The notes beneath the pieces are model-generated. The model made no database searches. It was not told the DNA's origin and saw nothing but the letters and a program-made list of their open reading frames with translations. Shown here one piece after another: positions 51,201 through 61,647 of a DNA stretch of 64,000 nt. Origin of the DNA: Eudorina sp. 2006-703-Eu-15 (taxonomy: Eukaryota; Chlorophyta; Chlorophyceae; Chlamydomonadales; Volvocaceae). A program made the position numbers and the translations under genes. Where the stretch lies: contig BDSI01000096.1 of assembly GCA_003117195.1 (NCBI GenBank), positions 372,001 to 436,000 of the forward strand, in the 5' to 3' direction. Within the stretch, counting starts at the first letter, position 1. Each line of letters starts with the position of its first letter.

Positions 51201-54200
51201 AGGGGAAGGGGGGAGGGGGATAGGGGGAGGGGGACATGGGAAATTGGTAGACAGCGCAAAGGTTCGGGGGAAGGCGGAGGGGTGCGCTGATGTCACAGGT
51301 CACGCCGCGTAGGTATCCCCTGTTGTACAAAACCCTAGACAGCAAAGCACGACATGGCCAGCAACTAAAGTACTAAACGCACAAACCGAAACTAGCACGT
51401 CATCCCCCCACGACGTTGAGAGACCCCGAGGTGTTTGTTGAGAGACCCCGAGGTGTTTGTTGAGAGACCCCGAGGTGTTTGTTGAGAGACCCCGAGGTGT
51501 TTGTTGAGAGACCCCGAGGTGTTTGTTGAGAGACCCCGAGGTGTTTGTTGAGAGACCCCGAGGTGTTTGTTGAGAGACCCCGAGGTGTTTGTTGAGAGAC
51601 CCCGAGGTGTTTGTTGAGAGACCCCGAGGTGTTTGTTGAGAGACCCCGAGGTGTTTGTTGAGAGACCCCGAGGGTGACTCACCGTCCACGTCCTCGTTGG
51701 TGAAGTAGAACGGCCGATTCTGCGGGTCGTCCGCGTCCATGGCGATGCCGTACATGGGGACCTGCCGTACACGCGCAGCGCAGCGGCGGAGGGGGGGAGG
51801 GTGCGGATCAGGATGGGCGCGCTTCGCGGGGAGGGGAGGGGAGGGGAGGGCCGCATCCGTACGGTGCATCCGTACGGTGCATATCCCGATATCCGTAGTA
51901 CGGTACTCCGTACGCGCGTACGGTATACCTGCATCATGACGACCGCCGGCTTGCGCGGCATCGCCAGCAGCCGCCTCAGCAGCCGCTCCATGGGCTTGGC
52001 GGAGCCGTTGTCAAGGATACGATCTTCGTAACCTGAAGTTGAAAAGACAGAGGACACACACACACACACATGCACGGTGGTCATGGTGGGGACCCATATC
52101 ATGTTTGGTTCCCCGGGGGTGCGACCGCGAGCATCGATCACGTGTGCTGTGTGCTGTACTGTGCCCGAAAAGGTCGTCCCGCCGCCCCTGTCCCCATGCC
52201 CCCAGGGTCCGCCGACCCACCGTCGTTGAGGCCGTACTCCACGAGCACCAGATCCACATCCGGATCCACGGACTGCTCCAGGCACATCACCATGTACGAC
52301 GATGGCGTGGCCGGTACGGCACCGTTTCGGGCCGTGACGCGGGCGGCCGGGAAGGTCTCGATCTGCGCCGCCGCAGCAGCCATGCCGTGTAAGAAGTGTG
52401 TGTGTAAAGAAACTTAGCCGAAGCGTGTGTGTGTGTGTGTGTGTGTTTAATGAGAAGCCGAAGTGTGTTTAATGAGAAGCCCACTTAGAACCGAAGAGTG
52501 TGTGTGTATGTGTGGGGTGTGTGTGGATGTTTATGGATGTTTCTATTATTAAGCATGTTCTGTGCTGTGAGGGGAAGTGCCTGGCCGGGTGCGCGGGCTG
52601 GGAACCACAGCCTCCGGGAGCCGATACCATTCACCACCCCCTGCACCCCCGGGTGTATCTGCCCCGCCGCACATCCCGCCGCGCGCCCACCCCTAGACCC
52701 CTTCCCCCCTCCCCCTTCCAGTAGATGCTCCGACGCCTTGCCGGGGTTCCCCCACGGCCCCTTGACCCCGGTGGGCTGCACCGGGCGCATGCCCTCCCCC
52801 GCTGACTCCCCCCCTGGCTCCCCACCCGTAACTCCCCCCCACCCCCCTAGCGCCCCGCACCCTTCGTTCCGTCTCGCGCTACGTCCCCGGGAAGGTGGGG
52901 AGGCCGGCGCCACGAAGGCTGATCAGAGCGCGTGAGCCGCTGTGCGCTGTGCGGTCGAGGGGCCGGCGGTGGGGCTGTCCGGCGCGGGTCAACCCCCCAC
53001 CCAGCCCCCGCATCCCCACCGAGCCGCGGCCCTTCGCAGTGGGATGCGCGACGCAGGGGGCGGCTCCAGCACCCAGGGACCCCACCGCCCATGCAGGGAC
53101 CCCACCGCCAGTGCAGGGACCCCCGCCAGTGCAGGGACCCCCGCCAGTGCAGGGACCAGTGCAGGGACCCCGCCAGTGCAGGGACCCCAGTGCAGGGACC
53201 CCCGCAGTGCAGGGACCCCCGCCAGTGCAGGGACCCCGCCCATGCCCCGCCAGTGCAGGGACCCCGCCAGTGCAGGACCCCGCCAGTGCAGGGACCCCGC
53301 CAGTGCAGGGCCAGTGCAGGGACCCCCGCCAGTGCAGGGACCCCCCGTGCAGGGACCCCCGCCAGTGCAGGGACCCCACCCAGCCAGTGCAGGGACCCCC
53401 GCCAGTGCAGGGACCCCCGCCAGTGCAGGGACCCCCGCCAGTGCAGGGCAGGCCCCCGCCAGTGCAGGGACCCCCGCCAGTGCAGGGACCCCCGCCATGC
53501 AGGGACCCCGCCAGTGCAGGGACCCCGCCAGTGCAGGGACCGCCGCCAGTGCAGGGACCCCACCGCCAGTGCAGGGACCCCCGCCAGTGCAGGGACCCCC
53601 GCCCATGCAGGGACCCCCGCCAGTGCAGGGACCCCACCGCCAGTGCAGGGACCCCCGCCAGTGCAGGGACCCCACCGCCAGTGCAGGGACCCCCGCCAGT
53701 GCAGGGACCCCCGCCCATGCAGGGACCCCGCCAGTGCAGGGACCCCACCGCCAGTGCAGGGACCCCCGCCAGTGCAGGGACCCCACCGCCAGTGCAGGGA
53801 CCCCCGCCAGTGCAGGGACCCCACCGCCAGTGCAGGGACCCCCGCCAGTGCAGGGACCCCCGCCAGTGCAGGGACCCCCGCCAGTGCAGGGATCCCACCG
53901 CCAGTGCAGGGACCCCACCGCCACCCACCATCCATCTAGCCAGCACGCTGAACCAGTCAGTGACGCCGATGTTGCTGGCGCCCTGGCCCCAGGAGATGCT
54001 GCGCCAGGTTCGCAGTCCCGTGGGCGGTTGACCGTTGTCCGTTGGGACATACCGGCGTACGGATGAGGCGGCGGGTGAGAGAGCAGCAAGGGGGCCAGTG
54101 GCGGGATGGGTGCCCCGGCCGGGCGGACGGTGTGCGTTAGGTGGCCGGTCCATGTTTGGCAGATGGGCAGGTGGGCAGCGATGGTGGTCTGCGGGGAGGG

Positions 54201-54758
54201 AAGGGAGGTGCCCGCGTCCCTTGGGGTCTGGGGGGCTGGGGTCATGACCGCCTGTAGGACGTCCCTACACACGGGCCCCCCCCCCGTGTGCGTCCGCCCC
54301 AGCCGCCCAGCCCCGTCAATTGCACCTTGCCCCACCTGGAGCAAACACGGCAGCAGCCACGCAGTCGGACAGGGATTCTCCCACCTGCCCCCCGCCTCCC
54401 ACCTGCCCCCCACCACTCCGATCTTGATGGGTCTGTGGCCGCTGAGCAGGTCGCGCACGAAGCGGCGCAGTCGCCGGCGCGTGCCGCCGAAGGCCACCCC
54501 CCCTTTCAGCTGCGGCACCGGCAGCAAGAAGGTGTAATTGGCCAAGGGGCCGAGCAGGGTGGTTGCGGACTGTTTGTCGACGGCCACGTTGTCGAAGGAG
54601 CGGCGCCAGAGCAAGGCCGCGTTGACTGCGGTTCGTTGCTCGCTGTCGTCGAGCTTCAGCAGCGCGCGTGGTGCATGACCGGTGCAGAACGATGGGCAGA
54701 GTAGCAGCTGGCAGGCTAAGAACAGGGTGGAGAGGAACTGAGATGTGCTTTCTTGCAT
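48259..54758 (-). CDS. Secretory SGNH/GDSL-like hydrolase
   Basis: Probable ER/secreted esterase or acetyl-modifying enzyme acting on glycans. Eleven exons, all in phase, 593 aa: 54403-54758, 53929-53998, 52221-52362, 51929-52032, 51683-51761, 51029-51139, 50761-50913, 49904-50252, 49391-49457, 48906-49001, 48259-48513. Residues ~1-24 form a signal peptide with hydrophobic core (FLSTLFLACQLLLC). SGNH blocks follow: IGVVGGSISWGQGAS (nucleophile Ser119), VTARNGAVPATP (Asn155/Gly156), VDLVLVEYGLND (Asn188), and ADFHPGDAGFH (Asp288, His290). After it come KELPPPMYPGN, a beta-rich domain with LHLRSYKHMGRAEL, and a Cys cluster SCGGGCSCAPL. Asp and His are two residues apart rather than the usual three. 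A missing-sequence problem disappears when exon 2 joins exon 3 directly across the 1.6-kb satellite-bearing intron (ARWM to IETFPAARV). The substrate cannot be told from sequence. Confidence 0.92.
48519..48575. repeat. GGGGCCGGGGGC tandem repeat
   Basis: About four to five copies of a 12-bp G-rich unit in the last intron of the SGNH gene, starting a few bases before its acceptor. The C-rich complement therefore forms an extended pyrimidine tract in the transcript. Confidence 0.85.
51411..51672. repeat. 22-bp minisatellite in SGNH intron 5
   Basis: About 12 essentially identical copies of a 22-bp unit (contains GAGAGACCCCGAGGTGTTT). It starts immediately after the GTGAGT donor of the exon ending at 51683. 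Copies are nearly identical, which implies recent expansion or ongoing homogenisation. Because the unit is not a multiple of three, all frames are translated into repeating peptides without meaning. Confidence 0.95.
53085..53928. repeat. 18-20-bp minisatellite in SGNH intron 2
   Basis: Roughly 45 copies of a unit around CCAGTGCAGGGACCCC, 15-20 bp long, with CACCGCCA and CCGCCA variants and some GCCCATGCA copies. It fills the intron right up to the donor of exon 2 (53929). It leaves long open frames on both strands, which are artefacts. The transcript strand is G-rich, in runs of four to five G. Confidence 0.95.
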
Positions 54759-55494
54759 CACGAGGGGAAGAGCTCGGTCTGTTTCGCCGTCACAGCAATC
54801 GCCAGCATTAATGCTGGCGTATCTGGTGATAGCAGAATAAAAGAAAACCGGTGCGCTCCATCCCTTTTAGCGAATGCCACGTCTAGTTTTGCGACACATC
54901 CATATTGGTTACATAATGCCACATAAGAGGCAAAAAGTATATTTTCTACCACCAGGGCAATTCAAGATCGGGGCAAATGAAATGGCCCACGTTTCGAAGA
55001 ACGAAGAACCTAAAGAATGCTGACTCATCCAGCAAACTTCTACTTCAACAAGGAGCGCAACGTCCTAAATACGACAGTGTCACAAACCAACTGAATTCAT
55101 TAGCAGAAATTGGCTACTATCACACCGACTCCCGACGGTCCTGCAACACCCCATCCGGTAACCGGAAAAACGACGTACATTCCAGCCTTCCGCCATAATT
55201 CAACTCCTTGCCACAAAACCGTCCCTTTCAACTTTTGAACATGCCGCAAGAGCAATCAACTTCGGAAACCGGCCGTCCGATGCGGGACTCCGAGCGGCGA
55301 GCGCACACCAACCGACGCTCTCGTTGGTACGGCATGGCATTCAGTTAACCTAAAGACAACAAACCGCTTCCACCGCTTTCCCGCGGATTTTGTGTTGCAG
55401 CACACTGAAACCTGCGGCATCGAGTGCAGGTGTGATGTGGGGCCAGCATTCGAAGGTGCTGACACATCCGCTCTCCCTCCGCGCATTCCTTCCC
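54759..55494. other. Gap between SGNH start and unknown-family copy 2 stop
   Basis: An AT-richer 736-nt spacer. It contains a minus-strand TGTAA at 54909-54913, a candidate poly(A) signal for copy 2 (582 nt past its stop) that is only 150 nt upstream of the SGNH ATG. The SGNH promoter must overlap or abut that 3' end. No coding signal. Confidence 0.55.
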
Positions 55495-58400
55495 CTATCC
55501 CGATCCCGTGACCGCCTTCTTGGCGCGCCCCGCCGCCTCCGTCACCTTCTCCGCGCCCACCGCCACACCGCCCTTGACGGCCCCCGCCGCTTCGTGCACC
55601 ACGCCGCGGACTGCCTCCGCCGCGCCGTGCGCGACCCGCTTCGCACTGTCAATCACGCCGCCGGTGCCGCCGCCGGCCGTGGCGTCCGCGGCCCGGTCCG
55701 CCGCCGCGGCGGCGCTGTCCGCCGCTGACGTCACCGCCTCCTTGGCGCCGCCAACTGACGACACCACCGCGGCGTGGGTCCGCTCGGCGGCGGCCGTCGC
55801 CGCCGCCGACGCGGCCGTCGTGGCCTTGTACACGATGGAGGGGTGCTCCTCGGCGCGTTTGCGGTACGAGGGGTCGCCCAGCATGCCCACCACGGGCGAC
55901 CATAAGGCCTCCGTGGCGGCGGGCAGGTAGCCCATCAGCAGCCCGTTCAACATGCGCAGCTGCGCGACCGACCCATGGGGCACATCACACACGGCACCAC
56001 ACGACGGGCGGCGGGAGCTCGGGTGTCAGCAGCGCACACGAGATCGTGTTTTAAAGTGAGTGGCGGCGCCCGCGCGTTACGAAGCGCCCCACGAACGGTC
56101 CGCATCTTCCGTACGATTGTACGGCAATAATATTGGGGTGAGGCCAGACCACATCGGCTCGGCGTGTGGACGCGCCGGTACTATTCCTCCACTCGGCTTT
56201 CCGACCCCGGGGGGCACCGTGGTGTTGAGGCTGCGCACTACCATGGGTGGGCAGCATATGGCTTCGCGCTGCAGCTACCTCCCATCTCGCCGGTAAGGTA
56301 ACCCGGTGGGACCCCGAGGGCCCTATCGATACCCACGAGTACCGTACATTCACAAGGTAAGGCCCGCCCGACCCGACCCAACCCAACCCAACCCAACCCA
56401 ACCCGGCCCAGATGGGACACCGGGCGGACTCTCCCCCCCCCACCGGCGTGAACAGCTTGGGCGCGTTGTGCAGCTTGCCGTCGATCAGCGTCACCACGTC
56501 GGTGGAGCCGTCCTCGCGGGGACCCTTGCTGATGCGCAGCTTGACGGTGCCCTGCGGCGGCGGGGGCGAAGGGACGCGGCAACGCGCAATGACCCGTGGG
56601 ACACCTGAACGCGCAATGACCCGTGGGACACGGCAACGCGCAAAGACCCGTGGGACACCGGAGCGCGCAAAGACCCGTGGGACACTGTAACGCGCTCCTT
56701 CAGGGAGAGGGATAGATGTCTCCAGAGAGACTGAAATCCAGATGTAAGGATGGATGTCTCTAGAGAGACTGAAAAAGGAAGCCGGGCGGCAAGGTGAGAT
56801 TACTCGGGAAGAGCTTCAAACACGACCGCGGACGAGGCACGGTACGGCGCTTCGCGCGCGCGTAGACGACAGGCCACAGGAAAACGCGCGGCAAGCTCCA
56901 GGGTTGGCAATCGTGATGTTTACGATGGGATGCCGACCCCACGGTACAGCCAGCGTCCCAAGATGTCGTACAGGTGGGTTCAGGGCTCCCGCCCAAGCTA
57001 ATGTATTGTACCCACATCACGGGCGCAACGCAACCGCAGCGGGACCCACCACCCTAAGTGGCCCCAGGTACCGAGCTGCGCGGCGATGGGCTGCCTGGGT
57101 GTGTCCGCACGTACGACAGCGTGCCGGCAAACGGGTCGGGTCCGTACCTCGTTAGGGTGCCGAACCACTGAGGGTGTTGGACACAGTAAGGGTGATGGAC
57201 CACATACCGGGAAGGGAGAACCTAGCGCCGGGTGGGCCATCCAGGGACTAGGGGATTCGGGGTACCGCTAATAACTCTGCTACCGATAATTCTATCTACC
57301 GCTATTTCTACCGCTACTTCTACCGCTGTTTCTGCCGCTATTTCTACCGCTGTTTCTACCGCTACTTCTACCGCAATTTTACCGCTGTTTCTACCGCTAC
57401 TTCTACCGCTGCGACTGCAACGACGACGACCGCGGCTCACCATGAGGTTCACCTCCCTCGGCAGCAGCCACGTGGCGGGCAGCCACCAGGGCCGGTGGGG
57501 CATCACCCGCGCCTGCAGCAGCAGCTCCAGGGCGGTGCGCTTCGAGTCCAGCTCGTCCATCTGGGGAGGTGGGCAGTTGGGCAGTTGGGCAACCACCAAG
57601 GGATCAGTAACTCAGCTGGATGGCCGGCGGGCGACAGGGGGAAATAAAGAGCGCCGCGGGCAAGGCCGCTGCGGGGGAACCTACGGGGAGCTTGACGTGA
57701 GGGGGCCTCCCGGGGGGGACGCACGCCGGGGGTGCCAGGAACAGTGTTGTGGTGGTGCGGCCGCGGCGGGGACGGGTTCCGGGCAATCGCGACAGGGCAA
57801 TCGCTGGGCCGAGGGGCGGGTGTGCGCAGGCAGGGTCTGGATGCACGGCATGCTAACATCCAGCTCGCATAACGCCGGTGTCTCGGGAGCACGCGCGCGG
57901 CCCCACGCCGCAGTGATTGATTGCGGCTCAGGTCTCTCCCCGTCGTCCTCCCGTCTGTCTGTCTGTCCCACCTTGACCATGAGGGGGTCCAGATGCACCG
58001 CCGCAGCCCACTTGGCCAGCCACACCGCCACACGCATCGGCTCTCGGCCCTGAGGTGGGATGCGACGGACAGGGATCACGGAGGGACACGGAGGGCCCAC
58101 ACGGGCTGGGTTAGGCCTCCAAAGGACGGGCTCCCGGGGGGCTAAGGGTATTAGGAGACTGGTAGACTCTAGGGTTAAGGGTATAAGAAATTGGTAGACA
58201 TTTCAAGACTGCGCTGCTGCCAGAGCGACGGTTCGACTGGAAAAAAAGGGGTAAGGGTGAACAGACCCGCAGATTCCATAACAGCTGGTGAGAGAACCGA
58301 TCCCGGGAGTAGTCCCGGGGTGGTCAATAACAGGAGTGGAGTGCCCAGGTTACGAGTAAGTACCCCCCAGGCAAACTGGAGCGCGGAGCTGCCGTGATGC

Positions 58401-60451
58401 ATCTCCCCGCGTGATGCAACAACAACGCAGAAACGCGCCGGTGTCGCGCACGCACGGGATCGCACACAGCGGTCGGCGCACTGCTGTACACAGCCGTACC
58501 TGGATCCAGATCGGCGGCGCATCCCACGTGACCTCCACGTCCAGGTGCTCGGCGGCGTCCCAGTGCTGCTCCATGAGGCGGGCGGCTGCCAGCGACTGAG
58601 GTGTCGTGAGGTGTGGTGCGGTGAGGTGAGGCACCAGCGGGGGGCACAACACGGGTTGGTTTTTGCGTTCGGGTCCGCGGCATCGTCGGTACTCGTTCAT
58701 TACGTTAGCCACCCAACGCGATCACGCGGCCCCGGGCAGGAGTGCAGGAGTCTGTGTCGGTTTTTTCGGCGCGGGGCGCGGGGGCGCGAGGGCCCTCGCG
58801 GAAACGGTTCGCCGGATTGCCCTCCGGATTGCCGCCCAGGCAACCCCGGTCAAGTTTGAATCGGAGGGTACTCCCGGCGCCTTCCCTTCAGCTGCAGCAG
58901 CAGCAGCAGCAGCAGCAGCAGGCTGAGGGGCCCAGGACGAGGGAACAAAGGGGGCCCGGCCGCCGCGGCTCCGCCCAGGTGTGGGTAAGGGCCCGAGGCA
59001 AGGCAGACCCCAGCCGTCCCTCCCTCGCCGCGCGCCGCGAGCCACGACGGCACCTGCTGCAAAGCCGACAACGCATCCGGCTCTGCACTCCTAATCCACC
59101 CGCAACCCGCAACGGCACAGTCAGACCAAAACTTCCTAACGCATGATCCGTGTGCGCGCGGATCCCCGTTTGGGTGCCGTACATACATTTTGCTGCACAC
59201 CGCTTCGGCAACAACCCCCCCACACACACAAGCGGGGCGGGTTTCTTATCTAAACATACACACAAGCAGTTCCTTAAGAGAGACACCCACCCGCATGGCC
59301 TCCACGGAGGTCTTGTAGCGCTGCGGCAGGGACGCGTAGTCGTGCCACTCGGGGTGGCTGCCGCCGGCGCCCAGGCCGGCGGTGACCGCGGCGGATGCCG
59401 GCGGCGGGTACGCCTTGGTAGCCATGTTGGTAGCCATGTCGGTTTCCGTGTCCGTACCTTGGTCGGCCGTGTACGGAGAAGCTGGCGGCTGGCTGAGGCT
59501 GAAGCGGGTCGGATCCGACTGCGACGATGGCCCGGGTTCGAGAAGGTCTCGCGGGGCTGATTTGCCGGGCTCGGCGGCGGCTGCCAACAAGTCCTCTGCG
59601 GCGGCGGCGACGGCGGCTTCTTCGGCCGCTGCTGTGAGGCTGCTCAACAGCAGCAGCGCACCGGCGGCGACGTCCGCCGGGTTCTGGTCCCCGGTTGCGG
59701 CGAGGGCGGCCGCTGTAGCCGCGACGGCGGGCAGCAGTAGCGCTCCCTCAACGGCCGCAATCTCCTCTGCGATGCCCGGATCCACGCCAGCGGCACCGGC
59801 GGCGCCGACAATGTACGACGCTGTGACGGTGGTGCTGACAACGGCGAAACCCTCGCCCTCGCCCTCGTCCTCCTCCTCCGGATCTAAGGCGCCGCCAAGA
59901 AGCGGCGGCGCGCTCTCGTACTCGACGGCCCCGCTCGGGTCGTACACGCCGTACACTTCCGCGGTGCCGGCCGCGGCTGTCGGTCGCTGCGTGGTGGCGC
60001 CGGCGTCGGCAGTGTACGACAGGGGCTCCGGGAAGGACTCGTCGGCCGTTGCGGACGGAGGATCTACGAGCGTGGCGGCGGCGGCGCCGGTGCGGCTCGT
60101 CTCCTGTTGTTGCGTCGGTGGTGTCGGCGGCGGCGGCGGCGCGGGGGTTGCAGCCGGTTCGCCCTCGAGGATAGGGATCAAGTCGTCGTCCGGGGTCGCG
60201 GACTGAGCCGCGAAGGCGGCGTCTCTGATCTGCGCGGACCCGGCGGTGTCCAGCAGGGTGGCGCTGTTGCTGTGGCTGCCGCCGATGGAGGACGGCGTCA
60301 GCGCGTGGGAGACAGGGGACGCGCGGCCGGGCGCGGGGCCGGCGGGGGCCGGTGCCGGGGCAGCGGCGGGCGGGTCGGCGAGCGCCTTGGTGTCGGCCTG
60401 GGGGCGCGGTTGGTGCGACGTTCTTGCCGCCGGGGCAGCGGTCTGGTTGAC
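55495..60451 (-). CDS. Unknown-family protein, copy 2 (paralogue of 41801-46328)
   Basis: Supported exons, all phase 0: 59291-60451, 58500-58595, 57972-58049, 57441-57560, 56444-56551, 55495-55959, giving 673 residues. The core matches copy 1 exon by exon: HPEWHDYASLPQRYKTSVEA; SLAAARLMEQHWDAAEHLDV; MRVAVWLAKW; MDELDSKRTALELLLQARVM; PHRPWWLPATWLLPREVNLM; ISKGPREDGSTDV; YLPAATEALWSP; MLGDPSYRKR; and an Ala/Lys/Val tail ending AGRAKKAVTG. The unique part is the 387-residue first supported exon, rich in Ala, Pro, Ser, Thr and acidic residues, with one hydrophobic Ala/Leu/Val stretch. A first exon with a transit-like N-terminus may start at the ATG at 60804, but its donor is unclear. Function and fold are unknown; an organelle or lipid-surface location is only suggested by the tail. 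Confidence 0.83.
56372..56403. repeat. (CCCAA)n tract
   Basis: About six copies of CCCAA just inside the intron of unknown-family copy 2 that follows the exon ending at 56444. It resembles but does not match the volvocine telomere unit CCCTAAAA. Confidence 0.85.
56579..56695. repeat. ~29-bp tandem repeat in copy-2 intron
   Basis: Four copies of a unit containing GACCCGTGGGACAC, alternating CGCAATGACCC and CGCAAAGACCC versions, starting about 28 nt upstream (intron side) of the acceptor of exon 56444-56551. Confidence 0.9.
57278..57412. repeat. 12-bp imperfect tandem repeat in copy-2 intron
   Basis: About eleven copies of a unit like CTACCGCTATTT, with CTACTT and CTGTTT variants, about 30 nt inside the donor of exon 57441-57560. 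Confidence 0.9.
58154..58230 (-). repeat. Dispersed TGTCTACCAATTTCC intronic element
   Basis: The best copy of the family, with a partial second copy at 58154-58170. In the sense of its host gene (minus) it reads GCAGCAGCGCAG, then TCTTGAAATGTCTACCAATT, then TCTTATACCC. Other copies: 28986-29000, 32998-33012, 38282-38296 (plus strand), 44054-44071, 51239-51253. Confidence 0.75.
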
Positions 60452-61647
60452 CTGCAGGCAGGCACGGAGTGGGGACGGTCGGGCGGATGGGCGATGCAGT
60501 GGGGCGATGCAATGGGGTGATGCAGAGGATCGCCCGAAGCGAAGAGTTAGTCCGTTTGGGAGATTTTGCGCAGCAGCGTGAGGTTCGATCCTGGCATTAA
60601 CGGGGAGCTGCGCGACGGCGGGACTGCACCGGCATCTGACTGCAAGGCATACAGGTGTGGCGCGACGTCCTGGGAATGCAGCGATGCCGGCTGAGAGGAA
60701 TCTGACGGTTGCACCACAGCAGGCGTTCGCTGCGGCGAACGGGCAAAAATGCTCCGGACGGGGAAACGGCCGGTGTCCAAAGAGTGGGGCGCCGCGCCAG
60801 TCATCGGCTTTCGCAGCCGATGCGCCTTCACGCAGGCTCAAGTCTACAACGATTTGTATGAACGAATAAACGTTACAGCGGACCCCAACGTCACAGCAGA
60901 CTCCCTGTCGATTTGTGTCGACAGGGAGCGGCTGGTGCGCCCTGACTGCGTTGACACATTGAGCCAGGGCGGAGCCGCGTTTGCCTGCCGCACCTTCACA
61001 CGGTGATCTTCTTCAGAGGATAAATTGTCAGATGCTGAAATATTATGTCGATGTCCAGCCAAATCCATTTATACGCCTCCGCGCGCAGCGGGATGGGGAA
61101 ACGTGAGACAGGTCGATTGCGGCCCCAACGCTGGCCAACTAGGTCACGCCTCGGTGCTCGAATCGCCCCTGACGTCACGCGTAGGTTGGTTTTGATAGCA
61201 CAATTAAGACTACAGTATACATCACCGTCACTAGCCATGGCGCAACGGATTACAATGCTTATTTAGATGCGGGCCCATGGGACGGACGCACCACCCGTGC
61301 ATGCATGAAATCAGCAATCCTGCCCAGGCACTTGAGGCTTAATTATTCAGTAGAATCAATCTTACATGGCAGCTCTTGTGTTTCAAGGAACGCTGCAGGT
61401 TGGACTGCGTCGCTGAACTCGCCAGTTGGCACAGACAAATGACACTATTCAATATCAGACTCATAAAATTGCAGAAACACCATTGCATACAGCACCTGGT
61501 ACATTATTCAAAACTAACAAGGAGTTATATTTCTGAGCGTACGGAGGGCGTACGGAAGTCGCGGTCTGCTGGTTGACAAGCCGCAGCCCAGCGACGATCC
61601 TCCCTCTTCCCTCGTTGCTTCTTTCAGTGGTCGAAGGCAGGAAAAAT
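60452..61647. other. Divergent region: copy-2 5' end and eL42 promoter
   Basis: It holds the unresolved 5' exon(s) of unknown-family copy 2 (candidate ATG at 60804, -) and, on the other side, the promoter and 5' UTR of the eL42 gene (+). A copy of the GTTACAGCGG element lies at 60860-60886. No other exon was supported. Confidence 0.5.

Noticed and set aside
51411..51672. Possible CRISPR-like direct repeats
   Set aside because: Units are contiguous, with no unique spacers, in a nuclear intron: a minisatellite.
52895..54066. Long open frames (335-590 codons) on both strands over the minisatellite
   Set aside because: They translate tandem repeats with no domain, and the SGNH coding exons flank the array in a different splice arrangement. 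They are a by-product of a stop-free repeat unit.
56372..56403. Telomere-like (CCCAA)n
   Set aside because: The volvocine telomere unit is TTTTAGGG; this short run lacks T and lies inside an intron.
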